64,000 nt of DNA from Deltaproteobacteria bacterium (GCA_016177845.1 JACOUO010000007.1:82332-146331), one strand, 5' to 3'; positions 41,591-50,828 are shown, numbered from the stretch's first letter. Notes: generated by a model not told the origin, from the letters alone. Translations and numbers: made by a program.

Positions 41591-42451
41591 ATGGGAATCA
41601 CGAAGTATCTGCCGCTCTTTAAGCTGAGGATTTGCAGCCTCATTACCTTCAGCGCCATAGTCGGTCTTATAGCCACACAGGGTTTCTCGTTCAGGACGCT
41701 CTTCTTTCTGATAGTTGCGACCATGCTTGCCTCCATGTCGGCAAGCGCCTTCAACCATTACTTTGACAGCGACATCGACGCCATAATGAAAAGGACGAAA
41801 AAGCGTCCGCTTCCGTCCGGTAGCGTCATAAGCTCAAAAACGGTCCTTACCTTAGCGGTGAGCCTCTTTGTCCTTTCAATAATAGTGTCGTTCAGTACGC
41901 TAAATTATATGGTGGCCCTTCATCTTACCCTTGGCGCATTTGTGTATGCCATACTGTATACTGTATGGCTTAAGAGGAGGAGTTGGATAAACATCATAAT
42001 CGGAGGGCTTGCCGGAAGCTTTGCCGTGCTTGCGGGAGGGGCTTCGGCCAATCCTGAGTTCTGCATGCCGCCGGTCCTGCTTGCCATTGTAATGTTTTTC
42101 TGGACCCCTTCGCACTTCTGGAGCTTTGCCATATACCACAAGGAAGAATATGAAAAAGCAGGAGTTCCCATGCTGCCTGTTGTTGTGGGGGACAATAAGA
42201 CTGCGCTTTATACATTGTTGAATACAATCCTTCTTGTAGGCTCATCCCTTCTGCCTTATGTTTTGGGCTATAACGGCTTGGTATATCTTTTTGCGGCGGT
42301 ATCTGTAGGCGCTTATTTTATCTGGTGGAATGTAAAGCTCCTGAAGAACCCTGAGAAGAATATCGCGTGGAAAAATTTCAAGATTTCGATGATGTACCTT
42401 GGAGTGCTGTTTACATCTGTTATAATAGATATGGCCCTCAAGAGTATATAA
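41591..42451 (+). CDS. ctaB: Protoheme IX farnesyltransferase (heme O synthase)
   Basis: This UbiA-family membrane enzyme farnesylates heme b to heme o for terminal oxidases. The 286-residue protein has about nine helices. The prenyl-diphosphate motif NHYFDSDIDAIMKRTKKRPLPSG, the WLKRRSWINIIIGGLAGSFAVLAG block and the second acidic region FFWTPSHFWSFAIYHKEEYEKAGVPMLPVVVG are characteristic. An AGGAGG site precedes ATG 41591. It directly follows the oxidase-like subunit, suggesting that protein uses heme O or A. Confidence 0.94.
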   Translation: MGITKYLPLFKLRICSLITFSAIVGLIATQGFSFRTLFFLIVATMLASMSASAFNHYFDSDIDAIMKRTKKRPLPSGSVISSKTVLTLAVSLFVLSIIVSFSTLNYMVALHLTLGAFVYAILYTVWLKRRSWINIIIGGLAGSFAVLAGGASANPEFCMPPVLLAIVMFFWTPSHFWSFAIYHKEEYEKAGVPMLPVVVGDNKTALYTLLNTILLVGSSLLPYVLGYNGLVYLFAAVSVGAYFIWWNVKLLKNPEKNIAWKNFKISMMYLGVLFTSVIIDMALKSI

Positions 42452-42497
42452 TGTAAATAAATAAGGTAAAAAATCTTTAAATCATCTTATAAAATAC

Positions 42498-42526
42498 TTG
42501 ACAAGGTAGGTTTTTGATTGTAAATT
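42498..42526 (+). promoter_or_regulatory. Promoter for the cytochrome c gene
   Basis: -35 TTGACA (42498-42503), 17-base spacer and -10 TAAATT (42521-42526), 38 bases before the ATG, which has a strong AAGGAGG site. Confidence 0.6.
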
Positions 42527-42563
42527 TGGAATTCAAATTCTTTACAAAAAAGGAGGATTTATC

Positions 42564-42890
42564 ATGCGGAAGTTATTAGGTATCGGTATTATTGCTCTTG
42601 GTGTTGCATTCTCAGGTTCAGCCATCGCAGCCGACGGCGGTGCAATCTACAAGCAGAAATGTTCACCCTGCCACGGCGCAGACGGCCAGGGCACAGCCAT
42701 GGCACCTGCTTTCAAAGGCAACGCATGGGTAAAGGGCGCTGCAGAAGCCGAAATCAGCGACACAATCACAAAGGGTCGTGAAGGCGCAGCCAAGAAGTAC
42801 AAGCAGTTCGCTATCGGCATGCCGAAGCAGAACATCGCAGGTGACGATCTTAAGGCTGTTGTTGCCCACCTTAAAGGTCTCGCAAAATAA
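42564..42890 (+). CDS. Exported class I c-type cytochrome
   Basis: This 108-residue protein has a clear signal peptide (MRKLLGIGIIALGVAFSGSAIA, cleavage after residue 22). A single cytochrome c domain follows, with CSPCHGADGQGTA and the distal Met in AIGMPKQNI. It is probably the periplasmic electron donor to the neighbouring oxidase-like subunit, though that is positional inference. It has its own promoter and terminator and a strong ribosome-binding site, suggesting high independent expression. Confidence 0.93.
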   Translation: MRKLLGIGIIALGVAFSGSAIAADGGAIYKQKCSPCHGADGQGTAMAPAFKGNAWVKGAAEAEISDTITKGREGAAKKYKQFAIGMPKQNIAGDDLKAVVAHLKGLAK

Positions 42891-42906
42891 GTTTTTTTCA
42901 GTATTT

Positions 42907-42938
42907 AAAAAAGCCCGGAGCTATTCCGGGCTTTTTTT
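42907..42938 (+). terminator. Intrinsic terminator after the cytochrome c gene
   Basis: GCCCGGA/TCCGGGC stem (42913-42919 with 42925-42931) extended by A:T pairs, a 5-base loop and T7. The A-tract before it makes it potentially bidirectional. Confidence 0.9.
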
Positions 42939-43045
42939 ATTTCAACTCCCAGCCTGCTTTCCCGATACTGCTCCCAATATTTAAAATACTGTCAAATGTC
43001 AGTGAAATTATATTTCGTACATGATACAAGCCATACTGGGGTAAT

Positions 43046-43162
43046 TTGAAGATTACCTGCAAAGACTGTATTGACAAGGGTTTGAAAATCGTGAATAATG
43101 TTGAGATGGTCACGATGTTTATAATCGGGGCTTCGTTTCTCTTCGCCGTACTCCTTTCTTAA
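43046..43162 (+). CDS. Candidate 38-residue CxxC tail-anchored peptide
   Basis: A TTG-started frame encodes MKITCKDCIDKGLKIVNNVE followed by a hydrophobic C-terminal helix (VTMFIIGASFLFAVLLS). The N-terminal half has a CxxC (residues 5-8) and the C-terminal half could span a membrane. A GGGG stretch lies five bases before the TTG. It fills part of the otherwise gene-free 42939-43299 gap and is not explained by any neighbour. Against it: small size, TTG start, and a promoter-like TTGACA-N17-AATAAT (43071-43099) inside it. I do not recognise a family. Confidence 0.4.
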   Translation: MKITCKDCIDKGLKIVNNVEMVTMFIIGASFLFAVLLS

Positions 43163-43299
43163 AAAGTATCTGAAAAATTTAATATCGGGCAAGCGTGACT
43201 GGATCAGGCACGGAGCGGTCAATTCAAGGCTGTTATTGTTTTCTGTTGTTCGTCTTATTCTGTTTCTGCATAGATTAGCTAATATTCCGGAGGTGTGAG

Positions 43300-46200
43300 T
43301 TGACAGGATTCAGAACCGTTTACATCGGCATAGATATCGGCTCCGTAAGCGCAAATATCGTAGTACTTGACGAAAATAAAAACCTGCTCGAAGAACATTA
43401 CACCCGAACCAAGGGCGAACCCCTTGAAACATCTCTCGCCGCTTTAACCGAACTCATTAAAAAATACGGAAAAGATGCCATAAAACTTGTAGCTGTCACA
43501 GGCTCAGGCGGCAAGCTAATAGCCCCACTTATCGGCGCAGGCTTTACCAATGAGGTAATCTCGCAGGCAAAGGCAGTCGAGGTATTCCATCCTGAGGCAA
43601 AGACAGTCATCGAGATGGGCGGGCAGGACGCCAAGCTGATATTCCTTGCCCCTGAAGGCAACAGTGGCAAAATCCGCATAGCGGATTTTCAGATGAACTC
43701 GGTATGCGCCGCAGGCACAGGCTCGTTCCTTGACCAGCAGGCCTTTCGAATGGGCCTTACCATAGAAGAGTTCGGGCACCTCGCTTTAAAGAGCAAAAAT
43801 CCGCCAAGGGTTGCCGGAAGGTGCAGCGTCTTCGCAAAAAGCGACATGATACACCTGCAGCAGATAGCCACGCCTGACTATGATATAGTCGCAGGCCTGT
43901 GCTATGCGGTTGCGAGGAACTTCAAGGCTACAATCGGCAAAGGCAAAGAGTTCCTTACTCCTGTTGCTTTCCAGGGAGGTGTGGCCGCAAACCTTGGAGT
44001 AAGAAAGGCCTTTAAAGATGTACTTGAGCTTGATGACAAGAACTATATAATCCCTGCCCACTTTGCCTCAATGGGCGCGATAGGCGCGGTATATACATGC
44101 CTTGAGCTTGGCAAAGGCATTGGCCAGTTCAAGGGTGTAGAGGACCTTCAGACCTATATCAGCTCAGGCAGAAAGAACGACAGGTCGCTTGAAAAACTTG
44201 TCCGCCCTGAAGGGCACCCTTCACAGAACAGGACCCGTACAGGCTATCAGCTTGAAAAGGGAAAAAAGATAGATTCCTATCTCGGCATAGATGTAGGCTC
44301 AACCTCCACCAATGTCATACTTATCGATACCAATAATAAACTTATAACCAAACGCTATCTTGCTACCGCGGGCCGCCCGCTTGAGGCTATTCGCCAGGGC
44401 CTCCTTGAGGTAGGGGATGAGTGCGGCGAATATGTAAATGTGCTTGGCGTAGGCACCACAGGCTCAGGAAGGTATCTCTCGGGAGACTTCATCGGGGCTG
44501 ATATCATAAGGAACGAGATAACCGCACAGGCCACAGCCGCGGCTGAAATAGATGTTGAGGTAGATACCATCTTTGAAATAGGCGGTCAGGACTCAAAATA
44601 CATTGCCATGAAAGACGGCGTTGTAGTTGATTTTGAGATGAACAAGGTCTGCGCCGCAGGCACAGGCTCATTCCTTGAAGAGCAGGCTGAAAGGCTTGGC
44701 ATAAGCATCAAGGGAGAGTTCTCTGAGCTGGCCCTCGGCTGTTCCACGCCTCCTCCCATGGGTGAGAGGTGCACGGTCTTTATAGAATCAGACATGGTCC
44801 ACTACCAGCAGAGAGGCGTAGAAAAGGACGGGCTTGTAGCAGGGCTTTCATATTCAATCGTGCAGAACTACCTTAACAGGGTTGTCGGAGACAGGAGAAT
44901 AGGCAATAAGATATTCTTTCAGGGTGGCACAGCCGCAAACCTTGGCGTTGTAGCCGCTTTTGAAAAAGTAACTGGAAAAAAAATCTCCGTTCCTGAGCAC
45001 CACGATGTCACAGGGGCCATAGGCGCGGCCATCCTTGCGGTAAAAGAGATGGAGCCGGGCCAGAAGACGAAGTTCAAGGGCTTTGACCTTAGCAAAAAGA
45101 AGTATGAGCTTCAGTCTTTCGAGTGCAGGGATTGCTCCAACATATGCGAGGTAAGAAAGGTCGTGATGGAGGGAGAGGCGCCCCTTTATTATGGCGGACG
45201 CTGCGAGAAATACGATGTAAAGAGGGAAAGCTCAAAGCACAACCACCTGCCGGATCTTTTTAAAGACAGGGAAAAGATACTCTTCGGCACATATACCGGC
45301 AAGGTCGCGGGAAAAGACGCCCCTGTAATCGGCATACCCAGAATGCTTTTCATCTATGAGATGTATCCGTTCTGGAAGGCATTTTTCGATGTCCTCGGTT
45401 TCAGGGTTCAGCTTTCATCCCCTACAAATAAGGATATCATAAAGAACGGTATCGAAAAGATAGTCACCGAGACATGCTTCCCCATAAAAGTAGCCCATGG
45501 CCATGTAAATGAGCTTATTGAAAAAGGGGCTAAAAAGATATTCCTGCCCAGCATCGTAAATTTGAGGCCGGCAAAACCGGGACAGCAGTTCACTGCGCTT
45601 TGTCCGTATGTCCAGACAATACCTTATCTTTCGGAATCTGCCTTTGATTTTAAAAAAGAAGGCATTGAGGTCTTAAAGCCCGTATTCCACTTCAACCAGA
45701 AGGAATCAGGCCTTAAGAAGCAATTCCAGGAATTCGGAAAGACGCTCGGCAAGGACAAGGCAAGCGTAGATAAGGCTCTCTCAGCCGCATTTGCCGCGCT
45801 TGACGAGTTCGGCAAGCGCATGCTCGCAAGGGGCAAGGAAGTGCTTGACGGCTTAAAGCCCGATGATACTGCCCTTGTGATAGTAGGCAGGTCTTATAAC
45901 ACCACTGACTCAGGCATTAACCTTGAACTTCCCCAAAAGCTCCGTGAGATGGGTACGATTGCCATCCCATATGACATGCTTCCGCTTGATTCAATGGTGG
46001 ATGAAGCCCTTGCCAATGATATGTACTGGAGGAGCGGCCAGAGGATACTTGGCGTTGCCAAGTATATAAGGGATGACGCAAGGCTCTTTTCTGTCTATAT
46101 CACGAACTTCGGCTGCGGCCCTGATTCGCTCATATCGCACTTCTACAAGGAGGGGGCATCAGGCAAGCCGTTCCTCCAGCTTGAGATAGATGAGCATTCC

Positions 46201-47502
46201 GCTGACGCGGGCGCTATCACAAGGTGCGAGGCGTTCCTTGACAGTATCAGGAACACAAAGGGCAAGCTCAATATAGTAAAGAGAGAAAAAGGCGTCCTCC
46301 AGAGGACAAACCTCAGCAAAAAGATATACCTGCCTAATATGGCTGACGGCAGTTTCGCCATTGCCGCTGCCTTTGAGGCCTGCGGCATACAGGCAGAGGT
46401 CATGCCGGAGCCTGATGAGGAGACCCTTAAATGGGGCCGCCGCTACACCTCAGGCCGTGAGTGCTACCCTGCAATCTTAAGCACAGGCGACATGGTAAAG
46501 ATAACCAAGAGCAAGGACTTTGAACCATCGAAGAGCGCGTTCTTCATGCCTTCGGGCAATGGCCCTTGCAGGTTTGGCCAGTATAACCGCTATCACAGGC
46601 TTGTGCTTGACGAGCTTGGGTTTAAGGATGTGCCTGTCTACGCGCCTGACCAGGACGGTAATTTCTATAAAGAGCTTAATATGGTAGGCGGCAACTTTGC
46701 CCGCCTTGCGTGGTGGGGCATAGCAGCTGTTGACCTGCTTGGGAAAAGGCTCATGGAGATACGCCCGTATGAGAAGAACCCGGGCGAGAGCGAAAAGGTT
46801 TACTGGGAAAATGTGAGAAAGGTCTGCAATGCTGTAAAACAAAAGAAGTTCCCGGATAAGGAGCTTAAGGAAGCAAAGCAGGCATTCAAAAATGTCGTCA
46901 TTAACCAGCCCGGCAGCAAGCCTGTAATAGGTGTTGTCGGTGAGATATATGTAAGGAGCAACCGCTTCAGCAACGAGAACCTTGTGAAGAAACTTGAGAT
47001 GCTTGGGGCCGAAGTAAGGATGCCGACAATCTCGGAGTGGATATACTATACCAACTTCTGCAACAAGAGAAAGACCCTTGGCAGGAGCCAGTATGGTGAC
47101 TTCTTCCGCACCATTACCAGCGAGTTCTTCCAGCGTAAGGACGAGAAGAAGATAGAGAGCATCTTTAACGGCGACTTAAGAAGTGGGCATGAGCCCAGGA
47201 CAGAAGATCTGCTTAAGAACGCCGCGCCTTACCTGCACGATTCATTCGAGGGTGAGGCGGTATTGAGTGTGGGCAAGGCCATTGACTACATCAGGCACGG
47301 CGCGCACGGTATTGTAAATGCCATGCCGTTTACCTGCATGCCGGGCACTGTAGTAAACGCCATACTCAAGAGGCTCAGGGAAGATAATTCAAACATCCCT
47401 TATCTTAATATGGTATATGAAGGCGCGGAGGATTCAAACTCAATGACCCGTATGGAGGCCTTTGTCCATCAGGCAAGGGAATTCATGCAGAGGCGCGCCT
47501 AA
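43300..47502 (+). CDS. Giant CoA-enzyme activase / 2-hydroxyacyl-CoA dehydratase-like fusion
   Basis: This 1400-residue protein has four parts. Two tandem BadF/BadG/HgdC-type ASKHA ATPase domains come first (about residues 8-280 and 322-600), each with a DIGSxSxN phosphate motif, CAAGTGSFL and a second Cys in GRCSVF or GERCTVF expected to bind the bridging [4Fe-4S]. A cysteine-rich linker (CRDCSNICEVRK) follows. A DUF2229 region (about 680-930) and a C-terminal part related to 2-hydroxyacyl-CoA dehydratase components complete it. Such proteins couple ATP to very low-potential electron transfer; the substrate of this large fused type is unknown to me. The start is TTG 43300 seven bases after GGAGG. 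Confidence 0.85.
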   Translation: MTGFRTVYIGIDIGSVSANIVVLDENKNLLEEHYTRTKGEPLETSLAALTELIKKYGKDAIKLVAVTGSGGKLIAPLIGAGFTNEVISQAKAVEVFHPEAKTVIEMGGQDAKLIFLAPEGNSGKIRIADFQMNSVCAAGTGSFLDQQAFRMGLTIEEFGHLALKSKNPPRVAGRCSVFAKSDMIHLQQIATPDYDIVAGLCYAVARNFKATIGKGKEFLTPVAFQGGVAANLGVRKAFKDVLELDDKNYIIPAHFASMGAIGAVYTCLELGKGIGQFKGVEDLQTYISSGRKNDRSLEKLVRPEGHPSQNRTRTGYQLEKGKKIDSYLGIDVGSTSTNVILIDTNNKLITKRYLATAGRPLEAIRQGLLEVGDECGEYVNVLGVGTTGSGRYLSGDFIGADIIRNEITAQATAAAEIDVEVDTIFEIGGQDSKYIAMKDGVVVDFEMNKVCAAGTGSFLEEQAERLGISIKGEFSELALGCSTPPPMGERCTVFIESDMVHYQQRGVEKDGLVAGLSYSIVQNYLNRVVGDRRIGNKIFFQGGTAANLGVVAAFEKVTGKKISVPEHHDVTGAIGAAILAVKEMEPGQKTKFKGFDLSKKKYELQSFECRDCSNICEVRKVVMEGEAPLYYGGRCEKYDVKRESSKHNHLPDLFKDREKILFGTYTGKVAGKDAPVIGIPRMLFIYEMYPFWKAFFDVLGFRVQLSSPTNKDIIKNGIEKIVTETCFPIKVAHGHVNELIEKGAKKIFLPSIVNLRPAKPGQQFTALCPYVQTIPYLSESAFDFKKEGIEVLKPVFHFNQKESGLKKQFQEFGKTLGKDKASVDKALSAAFAALDEFGKRMLARGKEVLDGLKPDDTALVIVGRSYNTTDSGINLELPQKLREMGTIAIPYDMLPLDSMVDEALANDMYWRSGQRILGVAKYIRDDARLFSVYITNFGCGPDSLISHFYKEGASGKPFLQLEIDEHSADAGAITRCEAFLDSIRNTKGKLNIVKREKGVLQRTNLSKKIYLPNMADGSFAIAAAFEACGIQAEVMPEPDEETLKWGRRYTSGRECYPAILSTGDMVKITKSKDFEPSKSAFFMPSGNGPCRFGQYNRYHRLVLDELGFKDVPVYAPDQDGNFYKELNMVGGNFARLAWWGIAAVDLLGKRLMEIRPYEKNPGESEKVYWENVRKVCNAVKQKKFPDKELKEAKQAFKNVVINQPGSKPVIGVVGEIYVRSNRFSNENLVKKLEMLGAEVRMPTISEWIYYTNFCNKRKTLGRSQYGDFFRTITSEFFQRKDEKKIESIFNGDLRSGHEPRTEDLLKNAAPYLHDSFEGEAVLSVGKAIDYIRHGAHGIVNAMPFTCMPGTVVNAILKRLREDNSNIPYLNMVYEGAEDSNSMTRMEAFVHQAREFMQRRA

Positions 47503-47532
47503 GCGTTACATTTAAACGGAATTTATTTTTTG

Positions 47533-48621
47533 ATGGAAATAGCGATAGTCGTACTTCTGGGCTTTCTGGTCCTTGGCGTCCTGTGGCTCATAATTATTAT
47601 GAGCCGCAGGGCAGAGGGCCGCAGTGACTCGCAGGCCCAGCTTGATTCCTTAAGGGCTGAACTCCAGAACTCCCTCACCTCAAACCTTAGGCTTGTAAAC
47701 TCCCAGCTTGCCAATGTAACCAGCCAGGTAACGGAACAACTCTCTTCAGTAAATATGCAGCTCCAGTCCTCAACAGGCCAGATAAACCAGAGGATGGATA
47801 ATGCCGCGCGCATGGTCGGCGAGGTAAGGCAAAGCCTTGGCGCGCTTACCAAGGCCACTGAGCAGATATATGAGATAGGTAAAGACATCTCAGGCCTGCA
47901 GGAGATACTTAAGGCGCCTAAGCTCAGGGGAGGGCTTGGAGAGCTTTTCCTTGGCGACCTCCTGAGCCAGTGCCTGCCCTCAACCCATTTTGAGCTTCAG
48001 TACAGGTTTGCAAACGGTAAGATTTGCGATGCCATCGTCAAGCTTAACGGCGGCCTTGTGCCCATTGACTCAAAATTCCCGCTTGAGAACTTCAAAAGGG
48101 TAATTGAGGCAAATACGGATGAGGCAAGGAAGGCAGCCAAGCGTAAGTTCATAGCCGACTGTAAAAAACATATAGATGCCATCGCTTCATCTTATATCCT
48201 TCCTGAGGAAGGAACGCTTAATTTTGCCCTCATGTATATCCCGGCGGAAAATGTATATTACGAGGCTGTTATCAAAGATGAGGACTTTGGGGATGAGAAG
48301 CTCCTTGCAAGCTATGCCTTCTCGAAAAGGGTCATCCCTGTCTCACCGAATAGTTTTTATGCATATATGCAGACGATACTCCTTGGGCTGCGGGGCATGG
48401 AGATAAGCGAGAAGGCAAGGCATATCATCACTCACCTTGAAGGGCTGAGGAACGATTACGACAGGTTCATGAATGACTTTGAAACCCTTGGCAGACATAT
48501 AACCAATACCAAGTCAAAGTACGATGAGGCTGAGAAAAAGATAGATAGGTTCGGGGACAGACTCAGCGTTATCAGTGAGGATGACAATATAGCTTTGAAA
48601 GTGGAAAAGGAGCAGGTGTGA
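47533..48621 (+). CDS. rmuC: DNA recombination protein RmuC-like
   Basis: This protein of about 362 residues has an N-terminal membrane helix (IAIVVLLGFLVLGVLWLIIIM) and a Gln/Ser-rich coiled coil (about residues 30-120). The RmuC nuclease-like domain follows: APKLRGGLGELFLGDLLSQ, FELQYRFANGKICDAIVKL, LVPIDSKFPLENFKRV, and MYIPAENVYYEAV. RmuC limits inversions at short inverted repeats in E. coli, which is notable in a genome with many palindromic repeats. ATG 47533 is used; a TTG one codon earlier is equally possible. Confidence 0.92.
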   Translation: MEIAIVVLLGFLVLGVLWLIIIMSRRAEGRSDSQAQLDSLRAELQNSLTSNLRLVNSQLANVTSQVTEQLSSVNMQLQSSTGQINQRMDNAARMVGEVRQSLGALTKATEQIYEIGKDISGLQEILKAPKLRGGLGELFLGDLLSQCLPSTHFELQYRFANGKICDAIVKLNGGLVPIDSKFPLENFKRVIEANTDEARKAAKRKFIADCKKHIDAIASSYILPEEGTLNFALMYIPAENVYYEAVIKDEDFGDEKLLASYAFSKRVIPVSPNSFYAYMQTILLGLRGMEISEKARHIITHLEGLRNDYDRFMNDFETLGRHITNTKSKYDEAEKKIDRFGDRLSVISEDDNIALKVEKEQV

Positions 48622-48680
48622 TTCCCCCTCACCCCAGCCCTCTCCCACAAGGGGAGAGGGAGAGTTTGTCATTGCGAACT
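48622..48680 (+). repeat. CCCTCTCCC inverted repeat plus partial CATTGCGAA unit
   Basis: The inverted repeat CCCTCTCCC-acaag-GGGAGAGGG lies right after the rmuC stop. A truncated copy of the GTCATTGCGAAC unit follows. The same pair of modules recurs at 26318-26430, 52030-52104 and 63370-63490. Confidence 0.7.
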
Positions 48681-48687
48681 GCCATCT

Positions 48688-48720
48688 AAAAAGGCCGCCG
48701 TAACTTAAGCGGCCTTTTTT
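48688..48720. terminator. Intrinsic terminator after rmuC
   Basis: An 11-bp A-tract/GC stem (48688-48698 with 48709-48719) and T6. The symmetric A and T tracts would let it work in either direction. Confidence 0.85.
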
Positions 48721-48772
48721 ATTTGTAAGATTCCATTGAAAAAAGTTAATATATTTCCTTTGGAGGTTTTTT

Positions 48773-49660
48773 TTGGAAGTGGTTTCATCAGAAAAAAAGG
48801 CAGCCGGCTCCCTTGTCCTGCTATCGCTCTTTTCAGTCTATATCCTCTGGGGCTCGACATATTTAGCCATCCGTATTGCAATTGAGAGCTTTCCCCCTTT
48901 CTTCATGGCAGGGGTGAGGTTTTTTGTTACGGGCAGCGTTCTGTTCCTGCTCCTTAAATTAAGGGGCGCTGATACCCCCACCCTCCCTCAGTGGAAGGGG
49001 TCAGCCATCATAGGCGCATTTCTCCTTCTGGTGGGCAACGGCGGCGTTGTCTTTGCGGAGCAGTGGGTCGGCTCCGGTATCGCTGCCCTCGGAGTAGCCA
49101 CAGTCCCTCTTTGGACAGTCGTTTTTGGCGGAATTGTCTGGAAGAGGTGGCCTAACCGTATTGAATTCGTGGGGTTAATACTCGGCTTTATCGGCATAGT
49201 GCTCCTCAATTTTGAGGGGGATATGAGGGCGTATCCGCTCGGGGCTGCAGGGCTTTTGATAGCGGCTGTAAGCTGGGCGTTCGGGTCTGCGTGGAGCAGG
49301 GAACTGGCCTTGCCAAAGGGGCTTATGGCGCCTGCCGCGGAGATGATAACAGGCGGTTTTTTTCTCCTTGTTTTGAGCTATTTTTCAGGCGAATCATTGA
49401 GCGGGCCTCCTTCATGGAGGTCAGTTTGGGCCCTGGCTTATCTGATGATTTTCGGGGCTCTGATCGGCTACAGCGCCTATACATATCTCATAAACAGGGT
49501 CAGGCCTGCCCTTGCCACAAGCTACGCCTATGTGAACCCGGCCATAGCCGTCACGCTTGGCATATTTGCCGCAGGAGAAAAGATCACGGAGGCAGGCTTT
49601 GTTGCCATGCTTGTAATCATTACCGCTGTCATGCTGGTGCTTTTCGGGCAGAGGCGATGA
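48773..49660 (+). CDS. EamA-family (DMT superfamily) transporter
   Basis: This 295-residue protein has ten predicted membrane helices in two EamA repeats. It opens with LVLLSLFSVYILWGSTYLAIRIAIESFPPFFMAGVRF, a pattern close to YedA/RhaT-like drug/metabolite exporters, and ends ATSYAYVNPAIAVTLGIFAAGEKITEAGF. The cargo cannot be told from sequence. The start is TTG 48773 behind TGGAGG; a GTG two codons downstream is an alternative. It is transcribed alone between two terminators/promoters. Confidence 0.9.
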   Translation: MEVVSSEKKAAGSLVLLSLFSVYILWGSTYLAIRIAIESFPPFFMAGVRFFVTGSVLFLLLKLRGADTPTLPQWKGSAIIGAFLLLVGNGGVVFAEQWVGSGIAALGVATVPLWTVVFGGIVWKRWPNRIEFVGLILGFIGIVLLNFEGDMRAYPLGAAGLLIAAVSWAFGSAWSRELALPKGLMAPAAEMITGGFFLLVLSYFSGESLSGPPSWRSVWALAYLMIFGALIGYSAYTYLINRVRPALATSYAYVNPAIAVTLGIFAAGEKITEAGFVAMLVIITAVMLVLFGQRR

Positions 49661-49687
49661 TTTTTCACGGGTAAATGGAAGAGATAA

Positions 49688-49717
49688 TTGACTTAAGCAA
49701 TGCTTTTGCTTTATTAT
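49688..49717 (+). promoter_or_regulatory. Promoter for asd
   Basis: TTGACT (49688-49693), 18-base spacer and TATTAT (49712-49717), 36 bases before the GTG start. Confidence 0.55.
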
Positions 49718-49752
49718 GTTTATAAAATCAAAACTTACGAGGAAGTATTACC

Positions 49753-50775
49753 GTGAAGAAGAAATTATATAATGTAGCTATCGCAGGGGCAACCGGAGTT
49801 GTCGGCAAGGAATTCTTAAGGATATTGGAAGAAAGGAACTTCCCTGTCGGCGAGCTGAGGCTTCTGGCGTCTGAAAGAAGCGCCGGAACAAGGGTTGATT
49901 TCAAGGGTAAGGATGAGCCTGTAAGGCTTCTTGATGAAGAGACCTTCGAAGGGATAGATATCGGCCTCTTTTCACCGGGCGCAAGCGTAAGCGCAAAATA
50001 CGCCCCAAAGGCAGGCGCGGCAGGCTGTATTGTAATCGACAATACAAGCCAGTTCAGGATGGACCCCGAGGTACCGCTTGTTGTGCCTGAGGTCAACCCC
50101 AGGGATATTGCGCAATATACCAAACGCAATATCATCGCAAACCCGAACTGTTCAACCATACAGATGGTAGTGGCATTAAAACCCATTCACGATAAGTACA
50201 AAATCAAAAGGATAGTCGTCTCAACCTATCAGTCTGTTTCAGGCGCAGGCAAGGAGGCTATGGAAGAGCTTTCAGAGCAGGTGAGGAGCCTCTTTAACAT
50301 GAGGTCTGTAGAGCCCAAGGTGTTCCAGCACCAGATCGCCTTTAACTGCCTTCCGCAGATAGATTCCTTCCTTGATAACGGATACACAAAGGAAGAGATG
50401 AAGATGGTCAATGAGACGGTAAAGATATTCGGGGACGCTTCCGTAAAGGTGACGGCTACTACTGTGCGCGTGCCTGTATTCGTAGGCCATTCAGAGGCTG
50501 TAAATATCGAGACGGAAAAGCCCATTGACCCTGAGGATGTCAAAAAGCTCCTCAGTAAATCAGAGGGCATCACTGTAGTAGATGAGCCGAAGAAGGGTTT
50601 TTACCCCATGCCTGTTGACATAGCTGGTCAGGACGATGTCTATGTGGGCAGGATACGCAGGGATGATACGGTAGAGAACGGCCTTAATATGTGGATAGTC
50701 GCCGATAACCTCAGGAAAGGCGCAGCATTAAATGCTGTCCAGATAGCTGAGCTCCTCGTCAGAGATTATATCTAA
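49753..50775 (+). CDS. asd: Aspartate-semialdehyde dehydrogenase
   Basis: Asd reduces aspartyl phosphate to aspartate semialdehyde for lysine, threonine, methionine and diaminopimelate synthesis. The 340-residue protein has VAIAGATGVVGKEFLRIL (NADP site), IDNTSQFRMDPEVPLVVPEVNP, NPNCSTIQ with the catalytic Cys, TYQSVSGAGKEAM, HQIAFNCLPQID and RVPVFVGHSEAVNIE with the catalytic His. The start is GTG 49753, nine bases after GAGGAAG. It has its own promoter and terminator. Confidence 0.97.
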   Translation: MKKKLYNVAIAGATGVVGKEFLRILEERNFPVGELRLLASERSAGTRVDFKGKDEPVRLLDEETFEGIDIGLFSPGASVSAKYAPKAGAAGCIVIDNTSQFRMDPEVPLVVPEVNPRDIAQYTKRNIIANPNCSTIQMVVALKPIHDKYKIKRIVVSTYQSVSGAGKEAMEELSEQVRSLFNMRSVEPKVFQHQIAFNCLPQIDSFLDNGYTKEEMKMVNETVKIFGDASVKVTATTVRVPVFVGHSEAVNIETEKPIDPEDVKKLLSKSEGITVVDEPKKGFYPMPVDIAGQDDVYVGRIRRDDTVENGLNMWIVADNLRKGAALNAVQIAELLVRDYI

Positions 50776-50790
50776 ATCCATTCAAAAGCC

Positions 50791-50828
50791 GCCCTCTTCC
50801 GCAAAGGGGAGAGGGCATTAGCTTTTTT
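50791..50828 (+). terminator. Terminator after asd
   Basis: A 10-bp stem with one G:T pair (50791-50800 with 50807-50816), followed after six bases by T6. The stem resembles the CCCTCT...AGAGGG repeat family. Confidence 0.75.

Noticed and set aside
42992..43222. 76-codon minus-strand frame in the gap after the cytochrome c gene
   Set aside because: No recognisable domain, odd composition and no start signals; the plus-strand 38-codon frame looks more protein-like.
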